A stretch of 64,000 nt of DNA. Origin: Edolisoma coerulescens (lineage: Eukaryota; Chordata; Aves; Passeriformes; Campephagidae). The notes beneath the pieces are model-generated. The model ran no database searches and was not told the DNA's origin. It saw only the letters and a program-made list of their open reading frames with translations. Both the position numbers and the translations under genes were made by a program. The DNA lies in the NCBI GenBank assembly GCA_013397115.1, contig VWZW01001657.1, positions 1,118,356 through 1,182,355 on the forward strand, written 5' to 3'. How positions within the stretch are numbered: the stretch's first letter is position 1; every line of letters begins with the position of its first letter. This document shows positions 25,012 to 37,200 of this stretch, one piece after another.

Positions 25012-25275
25012 ATAATAGAATCACAGAACGGTTTGGGCTGAAAGCAACCTGAAAGATCATCCACTTCCAATCCCCTGCCCTGGGCAAGGGCACCTTCCAC
25101 TAGACCAGGTTGCTCCAAGCCTTGTCCAACCTCACCTTGAACACTTCCAGGGCTGAGGCATCCCAGTTCCTCTGGGCAACCTGTGCCAGGGCCTCACCAC
25201 TCTCACAGGGATGAATTTCTTCCTAACACCCAACCTAAACCTACTCTCTTTCAAGTTTGAAGCCATTACAGAGCC
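25012..25275 (-). mobile_element. CR1 LINE 3' end, minus orientation
   Basis: The plus strand reads AATAATAGAATCACAGAACGG, then GGTTTGGGCTGAAAG, AAAGATCATCCA, ACTAGACCAGGTTGCTCCA and CTGGGCAACCTGTGCCAG. This is the classic reverse complement of an avian CR1 tail, including the AGAATCACAGAA terminal repeat. It is 5'-truncated and noncoding, and lies about 0.4 kb from the CpG island on the side opposite the first copy, in the same orientation. Confidence 0.92.
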
Positions 25276-28200
25276 TCTGTCTTCATTTTGTAGATTGAGG
25301 TTCTCTGACAAACCCAGGGCTTTGCCAGTCCTTTCACCTCACAGTTTTTTGACCCCACGGCCCCAAGCCCCGCACAGTCCTGGGCAGGGAAGGTTTGCCT
25401 GCTCACAGCCATCCCTCTCCATCCATCCCTGTGCCAGAGGCAGGTCCGTGTGCCCACCTCAGAGGCTGTGCAGCTGCACCTGGAACTCGAGCTGAGGAGT
25501 GGGAGCAAGGCCAAGGCACGCCCCGCACAAGTGCCTGAGTTATAGGCACAGTGGCAGGGCTAATTGAATAAGTCCTGTGCATAATGCATGAGACTTGACA
25601 GGTCTGAATCATTCAGCCAGTGGATTTATGTGCATCTTCACCTTGTATAAACACAGCTACCTGCATACATCTCCATACTCTCATCACATTATCCCCATGG
25701 CACTCTCACAATACAGAGCAGTGGTGAGGATAAAGCCCACCAAGCTGCTTTTTTCCTTTCTTTACATTTTCCTGCTCACAGAGGATGTGTGTAAACCTAT
25801 ACACCACAGAGAATAGCGTTCCCCGTTATGTCAAAAGGTGTGTGAGAGGATTCACTGTCAATTTGAGGGCAGGAAAACAATATGATTAAAGGCACCCTTG
25901 GAATTTTTCTCTTCTGCAGTGTCAGATCCACACGAGATTATCAGAGATTTTGCATCCAGTTCCAAGTGATTATAGTGGTCACAAACAGCCAAGCAGTGGC
26001 CACACACTAAATGTTCAAAGAGTAAATGTCAGGGATAGGAGAGGCAAAACACTTCTCACAGAAACTGCCATTTACATTTACATTTGAGCTACCACTCAGA
26101 AAATCTCTGAATGCAGGGAATCCATTTAGATGTGACTGATTCCTATGAGTATTCCTAAGCCCCAAGAAAACAAAAAGCACCCTCCACCCCCAGAATCCAC
26201 CTATCCCAACCCCTGGAAATCTCTCAGCACACAATCTATGCAGAGTTAACCTCTGTATTTTTGACAAAAGCAGCTGGGGAGCAAGACAGCTTTCCTAACA
26301 CCATCTTCCCCTGGACATCCTATGGACTAAGCAGATGCCTAAGAATAGTAACTAAAGTCAGGAGACATTTTGTGTGAAGAAGGCAGTTGCCAGATTTCAT
26401 ATTAATGCTGAATTTACAAATTTTGTTTCTATTATGTCAAAATACCTCACAAAAACAAACAAACAAAAACCCACTAAAGCCTCTGGTAAGTTAAATACCA
26501 GACATGAACCTGAAAAGGATGTCTTGCAAAGAAACTACTCAAAATTTATTTCTACAGAATGTTTAAGAATCCTTGGAAAATATACAAAAAATTTATGTGG
26601 GATCAAATTATTTATTCAATTACAACTTTTTTGTCTTGCCAAAATAAACATTTTAAAAGGCTTTCCCAGTCTAATCTCAAGCAACTAATTTTTTTTTTTT
26701 CAGTACAGCAAATAAAACTGAAAAATCATTCACAAAGCTCAAACCCCACCAAGTTGCAGCTTATCCAAACTGTCCCCACCGAGCAGAGACAGCTGTGCTG
26801 GGGCTGGGACAGCAGAGGAGCAGCTCGGGGTGTGTTTGTGCTGTCACAACTCCCACACCCTGCACAGGCACCAGATTCAGCTGGACTGGCCCCAAAAGCC
26901 AAGAGTGCATAAAGATTAAGTGAATTTCAAAGCCCCAAAATGAAAGAATTAGACTTTTGTGTTTTATACTCTCCACGTGTCTATTCATAGTTGCCATTTT
27001 TTTAAATTTTATTGCAAGCATAACCATAAATGTAGGTCACCTGCAGAGATGAAAGCCTGCTGCTTCAAGTGTGAACCAGTCCTTACAACAGAGAGATAAA
27101 GAAATCATAACTAATAGTCTGTCCAAGAGAATTATAGTTGCTACCTTATAATTACCAGGTAAATTCAGACAAGGAATTATAAAAGATCTTATTAACATGG
27201 TATTAAAAAAACCTGTGATCCATCTGCTTCCAAGCACACCATGGTTTCATTAATAACTTCATTGCTCTGTGTTTTAATCATAGATGCACGTTAGCTAGGA
27301 GCAATTAGAGCTCCTTCCTAATGGGGCAGGGATTTGCATGTCTGCTCCATCCCTCACGGAGACTGAGAATCTCCTGCACAGCTCACACATCCATGAGGTG
27401 ATCCACAAACTTCCACTCAGACAGCTGCAGTCACAAACATGAGGAACGTTCCCCTTCCACCAAGAATGAGTCGAGAAAAGTGTGTCACAGGGGCCTGAGG
27501 GGAAAGCTCTGTGTTTGCATGGCATCGAGCAGAGCTGACGGGCAGCCGAGCAGGGGGAACAAGGAGATACCTTCCCTCTCTGCTTCACAACGCTATGAGA
27601 TGGCAAATTTACATGATTAACCTTTTGTTCTGTTAATCAAACAAAATGCCTCCAGCAAAGGAATAAGTACAAGCCCGTTTAATTAGAAATGTGGGGATCC
27701 ACTCAGAAGTTGAGTGCATGTGTCTCAGAGGAGAAATTTGGGCTAGTGAATTTGTGCCTGGTTGCTTTTTTTTTTTTCTGATTTTCTTTTTTATTTTGAA
27801 ACTGACTTTGTTTTTTTCCCAACAACAGTTTGTGTATCCACAAATTATATTTTACAGAGTACTTATAGGTATTATTTTTGTGTGTTTGCTTTTTTCCCCC
27901 TCAACATTTAAGCGTATTTTCAAAGTTCTTCTCCCTGATGCTTGATTTTCAAACACTGAGCTTGTCCGAATTTAAATGTTTCATTTAACACTAACATCTA
28001 GTAACTCAGAATAGTGTATTTATATTTTGTAAACCATGAGAATTCAGAAACAATACATTTTAAAGTAAAACCTTTGAGGTTTAGGTAAAAAATAGTAATC
28101 AACCTCTCACTCCCACTCTAGCACCATACACATACAGAGAGCAAAAGCACCTGGAAGCTAGATCTGCATGCCCAGCAAGAACAAAAGCAGAGACCTAGTT

Positions 28201-30807
28201 CATCATGCCAGGTGGCAGAGCTGCTAAGGATCAGTCTAAGACTTACATAAGATAGAGGTTGCTAGAGTGAATCATATATTATTTTAAGAAGTCCCAAAAG
28301 GTACACAAATCTACAGAAATTTGATAAAACTTACATGCAAATTATCTTGAAATTCTCTAAACTCAGTAGCATCCTCACATTCCTCTTTCATTGGTCCTCT
28401 CTCATTCTGGCCATGAACCCACTGCCCACTCCATTCAGAGTTTGGTTGAAAGGACAATGGGTTCCAAGCTCAGGAAGCTCTCTGTCTTGTCTTTGTGCTC
28501 CTGTCACTCGACCTTGTACTTTTAAAAGGAGAGACCTCTGGTGTCTCTGTGAGCTGGAAATCTCCCTGTAGTCCAACTCAGTGTCCACCAACAGGCAGAG
28601 CAGAATGAGGCTTTTCACTTAGCCCTTTACTTGATGATATTCTTTCTTAAAGGGAGAAATATGCAGACTAGTGATCCATCATTTCCCCCATTCCTTCTGC
28701 ATCTTCCCAGTTAGGGTCTGGAAAATACACACTACGTGCTTGTTGGAAAATTCAGTGTTCCCTAAGCAACTAAAAAAGATGGGAAGATTATTCAAGTGAA
28801 CAGAATTAAGAGTGTTTCCATAGTTTATTTTCCAACTAGTCATGCTTACTAACCCCTGAATTATCGTCATCCACAATGAACCCATCAAACTAGGACTTCA
28901 CTTTGTCAGGATATATCCAGTGTTTGTCTGGAGCAGGCCAACCTCTTTTCATATGAAGAAGAAATCACTCCATTATATCACAAACAACATGAACAAATAA
29001 ACACTAAAAGCACATTTGCTGTTTGAAGGCCATTGTGTTATAGGAGCAGAAATGTTCAAAGTTTCCTTTCCATCCACTCATGAGGTGAACAATGATGCAA
29101 CTCTTGTTATTTATTATGTAGTTTTCAGCAACATCAAATTAATTTCCAAGCCAGGTCTAATGAATCACAGACATGACAAAACAAAAGGTTTGCACCTAAC
29201 AAATCTTAGTATAATGTTAATTTCATAGCATCTCTATTCAAAGACCTATCTGCACATCTATTTTTTTATTTCATATGGTCTGAACATTGTTTTAATGCAC
29301 AATATTTATATGAAGCAAAAGATATTTAATGTTTTGCACTTCTGGTTGCATATAGATGAGTACCCAAACAACCTGAAAAGAATAAATGTATGCCCCCAAA
29401 AATTAAAAAATAATTAAACATTATTGCATGCTTACTTGTATTAAATGTTACTAAGCTGAGACTCATGGTCCTTTATTAGTTACTACTTCCTGATGAAGCA
29501 GAAGAACTTGAGGAATACCAGAAATTGATCTTACTGATCTCAATTATTATTCATAAAATAACAGTTACTTAAAAGATTAGAAACATAGTAATTTAAAATT
29601 CTGCTGTTCCTCTGGAGAAAGAGGTTCAAGTTCAACCCAAGTCACAAGTGGAACGAGTGCATTAGGCCTATTCCCCAGTGATTACTTGCCCCCATTACAG
29701 AATGAATGCACAATCCATCACAGCTGACAACCTCTCCTCAAGAGATGCCTGAGAAAGGAATAGCAGGGGGCTGAAAGTCAGGAAAAGCAATGGGGGAAGT
29801 ACATGGGAAAAACTTGCACAGTGCTGCAAACACTCCACTCGATTCTCACTAGTGCTTTCAGGGCTCTGCCGAGGAGCACGGATTCTCGGCCGCTATAACA
29901 ACAGAAGCAAGAAGCCTTCCCCAGCTCCTCTCATACATGAAGAGGTTTAAAGACAATTCACAAACACACAATCAGAATTCACTGGACTAAACCTCAGTTG
30001 AGATGGACGCTTTGCTAACATGTCTTACAATTAACAGGCACTGAACACAGAGGACAGGGAGGCTTTGTCGGATGGGCAGTGCTGCACGTGTTCATTTATG
30101 CACAAGGTGTGTCACCACTGGGGACAATCTGTAGGAGTCCTCTCCCACAAAACCTGGACTTGGCAACAAATATGCTAGAAAAAGATTTCAGTAAATCACA
30201 GGTGATTTACAGAGGCTGGCACCACCCTCTGCTTGATAATTTTGTTGGCCAGCCTTCAGCCGTGTTTGCAGCAGGAGCAGTACAAGCACTGTCAGGATGA
30301 AGCTGGGATGGGATAGGAGTCTTTGACAAGGGCTGAGGAAGGTGTGTCAGAGAAAGCTCACAATTACACTAATGCCCTTTCATATTCTGCTACTGGCAGA
30401 AAGGGACAGTGTCTCCAGGAGCTCTAACCTGCAATCCACCTGTTAAATGTAGATTAAAATGCTTGAAATACCATTACCAAAGAATATGAGTATTGCTACT
30501 TAAAGGAGCAGTTTTAAAATAAACAATGTGAGCAAGTAGCACCTTTCCTTGCTAGAGAAACAATGACGTCTCTCCTAAACTTCAGAACTGTCAGAACTTT
30601 CTATTCTTCCTTGAATACCTCGTGTGACTGTGACAAGGATGCCAGAGTTCTCCTGAGGGTATCCAAGAGATGTCACAAAAATTGATCACATTCCCATGCC
30701 TTGTTCTAAAACAAAACAAAAGCCACATGGCTTGCTGGGTGGACATCTGCCACTTTTGATATATTATCTACAGGAAAGTCTAAAGTACTATTTTAAAAAG
30801 TCCTAAC

Positions 30808-30825
30808 CTATCATATATATGATAG
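30808..30825. repeat. Perfect 18-bp palindrome
   Basis: CTATCATATATATGATAG is its own reverse complement. It sits in AT-rich intron just before the decayed CR1 fragment. This may be chance; no binding site is claimed. Confidence 0.9.
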
Positions 30826-30889
30826 AATTCCAAATGGAAAACAGGCCATGCAGGGAAGGGGGCACAGTCTGCTGCTGATAATGCATTAT

Positions 30890-31290
30890 TCAAGAAGAAG
30901 CCTGACCGAGAGCTGCACAAGGACATAAAATAACTGAGCAAGTGGGCCAGAAATTGGCAGATGAAATTCAAACCTGTAAAATAACGTATGCTGGAGAGAA
31001 GTAATTTTAACTCCATGTGTAAAATAATGACTTCTGTGCTGACTAATATCAAGCAGAAGGAAAATTTTGGGCTAGATGATAATTTCAAGTAAGTAAACAT
31101 TGAATCATTAAGGGAAGGGTAAACAAAGCAAGGGATATTGTTATGCTACCACCCCTCCTCTCAGAAAAGGCCTAGAATGACCAGAAGTTGGAGGATGAGT
31201 AAGGAAAAGTACATTCATGATTTGTCCTTCTTACAAGATAACCATTTTTGGGTGCTGGAGACGAAAGGATAACTTGACTTGTATCTAACC
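30890..31290 (+). mobile_element. Old, decayed CR1/L3-like LINE fragment
   Basis: On the plus strand the segment with CAGAAATTGGCAGATGAAATTCAA resembles the late reverse-transcriptase part of CR1/L3 elements. A later block, GGTGCTGGAGACGAAAGGATAACTTGACT, resembles the CR1-type 'tggagacaggatactgggct' 3' region. The match is weak and interrupted, so the element would be ancient. The boundaries are rough. Confidence 0.5.
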
Positions 31291-34200
31291 CAACACAGCT
31301 GCTCCTACATGCACACAACACTCCAGGGTGTATCCACTAGTCCCAATGTTTCTTGAAGTGTTTGATACAAGTTTATCCCCTACACAGTACCACAGCATGT
31401 CCCTACCTATCCACCAGACTGGGCAATCCAGGGAATGTTTGGTAGGACACATCGCAGGCAAACCCTGGGGGTTTTTATGCCATAAAGCATTTCCTAGCAG
31501 TAGCATGACTTTTAGGCAGAGAATGCAGTAGATAAATGGCAATTGCTGACATGCTACAACATTTGTGCAGGTGTCTCAACCCAGTGTAGCTATTCATCAG
31601 TACAATGGTAAATACTCTAATTAATAGCACAGCAGAGCCAGTTATAATTATGAGAGATGCATTTTCAAAATATCTTGTTGGATATCTCAGGGACACAGCA
31701 GATAAGGACTTAACTTTTACAGGGTTGATAGCAGAGATCAAAGATCAGCTAAAAAATTACATAATTATCTGGACTACCAGTACTTAGGGTATTTATGAAC
31801 TCGTGCTTTAATATTAATGACTAAGAATCCTACAGAGCTCATATAAAACATTTGGATGTATTCCTGATTATATTGCCTCTTCTATTTGTGGCCATTCAAT
31901 TGTTTGTAGGCAAGGTTAAAGTTGCATTTCAAAAATAGATCATTTGATCTAAATGTAATACTTCTTCTGTGAAATACATGCAAAAAGTCCTGCTTTTTGA
32001 CTGTGACCATTGAAGCTCAACAACAAATAGATGCCTTACTTTCAAGGTCATTCATTCTCAACAATTCATCTTAATCATCAGTATGCTATTTGCTATGCAC
32101 TACGTTTTCCTAATAAATTTAAATTAAAAGTTCATTTAGGAACTCCATATAAAACATTATCAAAATCTACAACTTCAAGAATTTACAGATCCCACTATTT
32201 TCAATAAAACAATAGGCCTGCCTGTGTTAGACCTAGAGAGCACAATAAAGAACCATTCTGCTGTCTTATCTATCCTGCCCATAACATTGAACAAGACCTC
32301 TCACTTCTCAGAGTCACTTTTTGTAGTTTACAATGCTGAAAATGGAAAATTCCATTAACTATAATGGCACTGCTGCGTATTTTTATATCTTGTTGCATGG
32401 TTTTTTTCCATTTCTCTGTCAATTGAATTAAGCTCATACTGTTATCCACATACCAGCTTCTATATGTTACCCAGCCACAGGTTTATGCTCTTGTTAATTG
32501 TGCCTGAGCTCTGCAATAGTTTTATACTTAAAATAACAACAACAACATTTTGTAACTTTTGAAACAGAAAGACAGTGCATTTTTTGGGTTCAGGAGGAAA
32601 GCCATGAGGACTGTTTAACCAGGAGGTTTATGAAACAATCAGTATAAGGAATCTCAGGCTGTCATTCCTGCTGGCCTCCTCACTGCTGCAGAGAGAATCC
32701 AGCTCTGGGCTTCTCTCACCCAGAGCGTTCCTATAAACACAGACACAGGAAACGCGAATTCCAGCACCTAAATTTCTGGGACATGAACCAAGGGAAAGGA
32801 GGCAGAACCTCAGCTTTGGACAGTTCTTGCTGTGGAAGAGGGATGAGCTCAGTGTCAGCTGTGCTCCTTTCACTCAGCAGGGAAACACAGGACACATTGT
32901 GCCTTGGAAAACACAATGGAAAGGAGAGCTGACTTCACACAATCTTAAACATCAGAAAGAAATCCTTAGGCATAATTTCACCCTCAGCATGTAAACTCCT
33001 TTAGACAATAAACTGTTTAGAACAAGATGTTTGATTTAAAGCATCCATCCCAAGAAATGTTTTATAGAAATACCATAAAGCATCTATGAGTGAGTGTATT
33101 GTTGTCAGCAGCAGCAAAACTTCTGCTAGGAATTAATTGCTTTCTTTTGAATAAATGTTATTAAAGATTGAAAAGGAGATGGAAGAAGGGCTATAAGATG
33201 CTTCATTGTCACTGTATTCACACAGAAGAAATAGGGGGACCCAAAAAAAGTAATTTTTTTTTTTCAAATTGATCACCCCCCCTCCAAGCTGATTTCTTTC
33301 CCTGTGCACGTCAATAAACTGAATGGAATGGATTTTCAAAGCACAGCATGAAAGATATAGCCACAAATCCCATTAGGAGTAATGTGATTTGTGTGCTTAT
33401 CTGCCATGCAATGCTTTGAAAGTTCATTCCTCTATTTCCATCTTCAGTTTTTCTACTTCCAAAAATAGTTGAAAAGCTTACACACGCTTGCAGCTACTTT
33501 GGGGGTGGGGAGAAGTGGAGGATGCTGGTGCCCAATTCCCAGGACAAGGCCAGGCGAGCAGAGCTCCAGCCCAGGAACACGAGCTGTACCTTGGGTGGTT
33601 GTTCCCCCGTCACCACCGAGACGGGATAGAAAGGATCCCTGGCTTAGGCCTCGACTTTGCTCCTCTCAGTCCTCTTTACTGAAATGTTTTGATTTTGTGC
33701 CACTTTGAGCAATCTTTTTGTCACGAGAAGGGTAACAGCATTGCATGCTGCCTTCAGAATCTGGAATCTCATGACAAAGACCTTAAAAGAGAAGCAGAAT
33801 ACAGTGCACTACTCATTTATTCTCATGACAGGCCTTAGATTGTACAGAGCATAGAGAACTGGCACATGATTAATCAGCTCCTGAGACTGTGTAATGTGAA
33901 CTCACTTCTTATGGCAATTTCAAGAGTCAAGGCTGCAATCTTTTTGGTCTTGCATCTGAACTAGATGGCTGTAACTAATAAGAAAAGTGTATATATTTTT
34001 ATTTACCCAATACAGCATCTTTCAGCCTGGAGGATCTCAGATCACATTATACAATATCCACTTTACCAGCACTGCCAAAATACTGTCACTTTTGAAACAG
34101 GCTTAGAAGAGCAGAAAGGGATGCTCTTAACTCAATTTTGCTGTATTTTTGAGCAATTGTGAGCATTCAATGTTAATACAAAGCAAATTGAATCCAATTT

Positions 34201-37200
34201 TAATTTCACACCTAAAAGACACCATTATCATGAACAAAGTACCCAGCTTGTCTTCACTCTGTTTCCAGGAGGAGGAAGAACCTAGATGAGACTTGAAACT
34301 GGTGTTTCAAGGAATACAGAAACAAATATACTCTTGGAAATCACTGAGGCCTGAACTTACAAGAATTAAAATAACAGCTTTACTTTTAATACTGATCATA
34401 AACCTAAGGGATATCATGTCAAACATTTATTCAACTACGTTCATCTTCTGGAACTGCAACCGCCCTAATTTCTACAAACATGTTCAACAAAATTTTCATA
34501 ATCTCACTGTTCCAAAGCATTCAGACCTTGACTCAACCTCTGTTAGCCACACTGATAAGAAAATAGTTTTTACCGTTATTACTCCTTTGCATACACTAAA
34601 TGAAGTGAAACTGCATTATTATGAATGGCCAAATTTCTGTCCACAGTACAAAAAATGTGTAATTTCTAATCATAAAGTATATTCTTCCCTTAATAGAAAT
34701 GATACAGAATAGCTTACTTTAATCACCTGATAAAATCACAATTTAAAACACTGCATGAATGATAAAGTTTAAGGTTTTACTCTCTATGCGAAGTAATTAC
34801 TGGAGTTAAAAGTTCATTACAAAGAGGAAATAAATCCAGAGATGAAAAGCAAATATGATTTCTTCTCCCAAAGCTTCTCATTCATTTTCAACACTATAAG
34901 CTGTTTATATTTCTTTCACAATGTGCTTCAAAAGGTGTACATATAAACCTAGCCTAAATCATATCTTGATACTGACATGAAGGTACAGATTCTATTTAGC
35001 ATCTGTGCAGATTGAGACTTTCTATAAGCCTTGAAAGGCTAACATTATTAATGTATTGTGATTTAGATGTCCTACTGAGCCAAAATAGAAACCTATGCAA
35101 ATAAAATGTACAGATTTGATAAGTATCTTATACAGTCAATCAGTTACAACCTTGTAACTCATATTCCTTTGTGCAGGTTGGTTTTTTAGTGCTAATTTTG
35201 AAAGAAATAAGCAATTATCAAATAGGACTTTAGTTACATTTTTGAGAATTTTTTCCCATTGTCCTTACATTATTCCTGTTAATCATTTCCCATAATGGTT
35301 TTACTATAACTATTTTCAATCTTCTACCTGTCTTATTCTGAAGTTTGCTCATATCACCTTCACAGGAAAAACAAGTTTTATAGTAAAATTTTATAGCTTT
35401 CAGAGACTAAAAGCTGGCCCTCCTGCATCTGTGCCTTGTCATCTAGAATTGTAGAGCTGGTAAGGGAATACAAGCTGCAAGTGAGGACAGGATTTCTGTG
35501 TGATCACACCAATATGGAAGTACACGAGAAATCAATGAAGGGTTTCATGGTGCCAGGATTTTCATTTCGGATCACTGCTTTATTTTGAAGTGCCAGAGCT
35601 GCAAGTTTTCAGACTGCAGCAATAGACATTTCCCAAGGAATTCCTCTGTGTGTGTGTTCATACACGATTATGAGTTGCATCACCAAAACATCTGTTACAT
35701 AATTTCATCAGCCATTACAGGAACAAGAGCTTGCCTATGCATCTGAAGTCCCAAGAGACACCATGACAGCACACCAGTCTGCCTAAGTCCACTTCAAGCA
35801 CTGTGCACCATAAATAATGGAAAACCTTTTTATTTAATTTGGACACCTACATCCTGATTAATCTAAGGAACATCATAATATACAGTTAAATATTAATATT
35901 TGTATTAATTTTCTTTATCTCTTATGTCTCAAGTTGCCTTTTAGAAGATGGGGTTTTAAGACTAGCTCAGTTTGATCTTCTTGATGTAACAAAACTAATC
36001 ACTGCAGAGATTACAGAAATCACTGCTACAGATGGAGCTGCTGTCCACAACAGAAAAATGATGTCAGTTTAATGTACAGAGCATGTGATACCTGATCACT
36101 TTAATGAAGCTTTCTGTCTTGCATACGAAATGCTGCAGGAGCCACTTGCACTGTCTGAGGTCAGCAATGTGGAATGCTCATCATCAGCCCATTCAGAGCC
36201 GGTTAAAATCAAGGCCCATTGTAATCAAGGTCAAAATTGTCACTGACTTCAGTGGAGAGAGCTTCACTTCAGAACTCCTCTATTTAGTTTAAGTATTTGA
36301 GACTGCGAGTATCGTAACAATGCCTGAAAAAACAGTGTTTTCTACAGGCAACAGCAACGTAACCCATCAAAAACTACCCTCTAAAGTCAATGGTTTAAAC
36401 TGCAGGGTGAATTGGACATGAGCTGTAATGCATTAGCATGTGCATCACTGTATACAACTAATTAATGAATCATAGAATAAAATACAAGCTAGATTACATA
36501 CCCTCAGAAACCTTTGCCTTCAATGACATGCACTTTGTAAGGCATAACTGAGTTATGTTAAATGATTAATACAATAAATTTTAATATCTGTAATAGCTTT
36601 ATTAAGTAATATCAATAAAATAACCAGGAATCATCCTTCGAAGAGAAGATAACTCACACTACAAGGGGCGAAAAATAATATATATATGGTAGCTAGAACT
36701 ACACACTGGTACCTCATTGCTAACACTCAAGTTCTACTTCTTGTTACACCCAGCTGGCTGGCAATCAAACCAGGATTATATATCTTTTTTCTTTGATGGA
36801 TGAAACAGTAAATACTATATTTTAAAGAAACCCCAAAACCTAAACTATATTGAAAATCTATCTAGCATTTCAGCTTCACTCTTCACGATGAAATTTATGT
36901 TCCTTTTTTTTTTTCCCCTTTCAAGAATTTGCTTCAGCTTGAAAGCAGGTATCAAAGCAACTCCTCAGGATCTTAAAAGAAAAATGACTAGGAACTCCTC
37001 AGTGTCACTGTATCTGACAAGTTTCTGCAATGTATTTACCTTCTGCTTTCACAACACTATGAACATTAAGAACCCAAAAAGTGCCACAGCTGAGGATTTT
37101 TTTCTCATCCATCTTTGATTTGAAAAAGATGCATTTGATTTTAGGGTCTAATAGAGAAAATCTGCTTCTACCTACTGGAAGTGGCTGTCTGTACTAATTA

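Noticed and set aside
34293..34712. 139-codon plus-strand open frame
   Set aside because: AT-driven composition (Ile, Asn, Tyr, Lys) with no domain and in antisense to the gene; it looks like a chance ORF.
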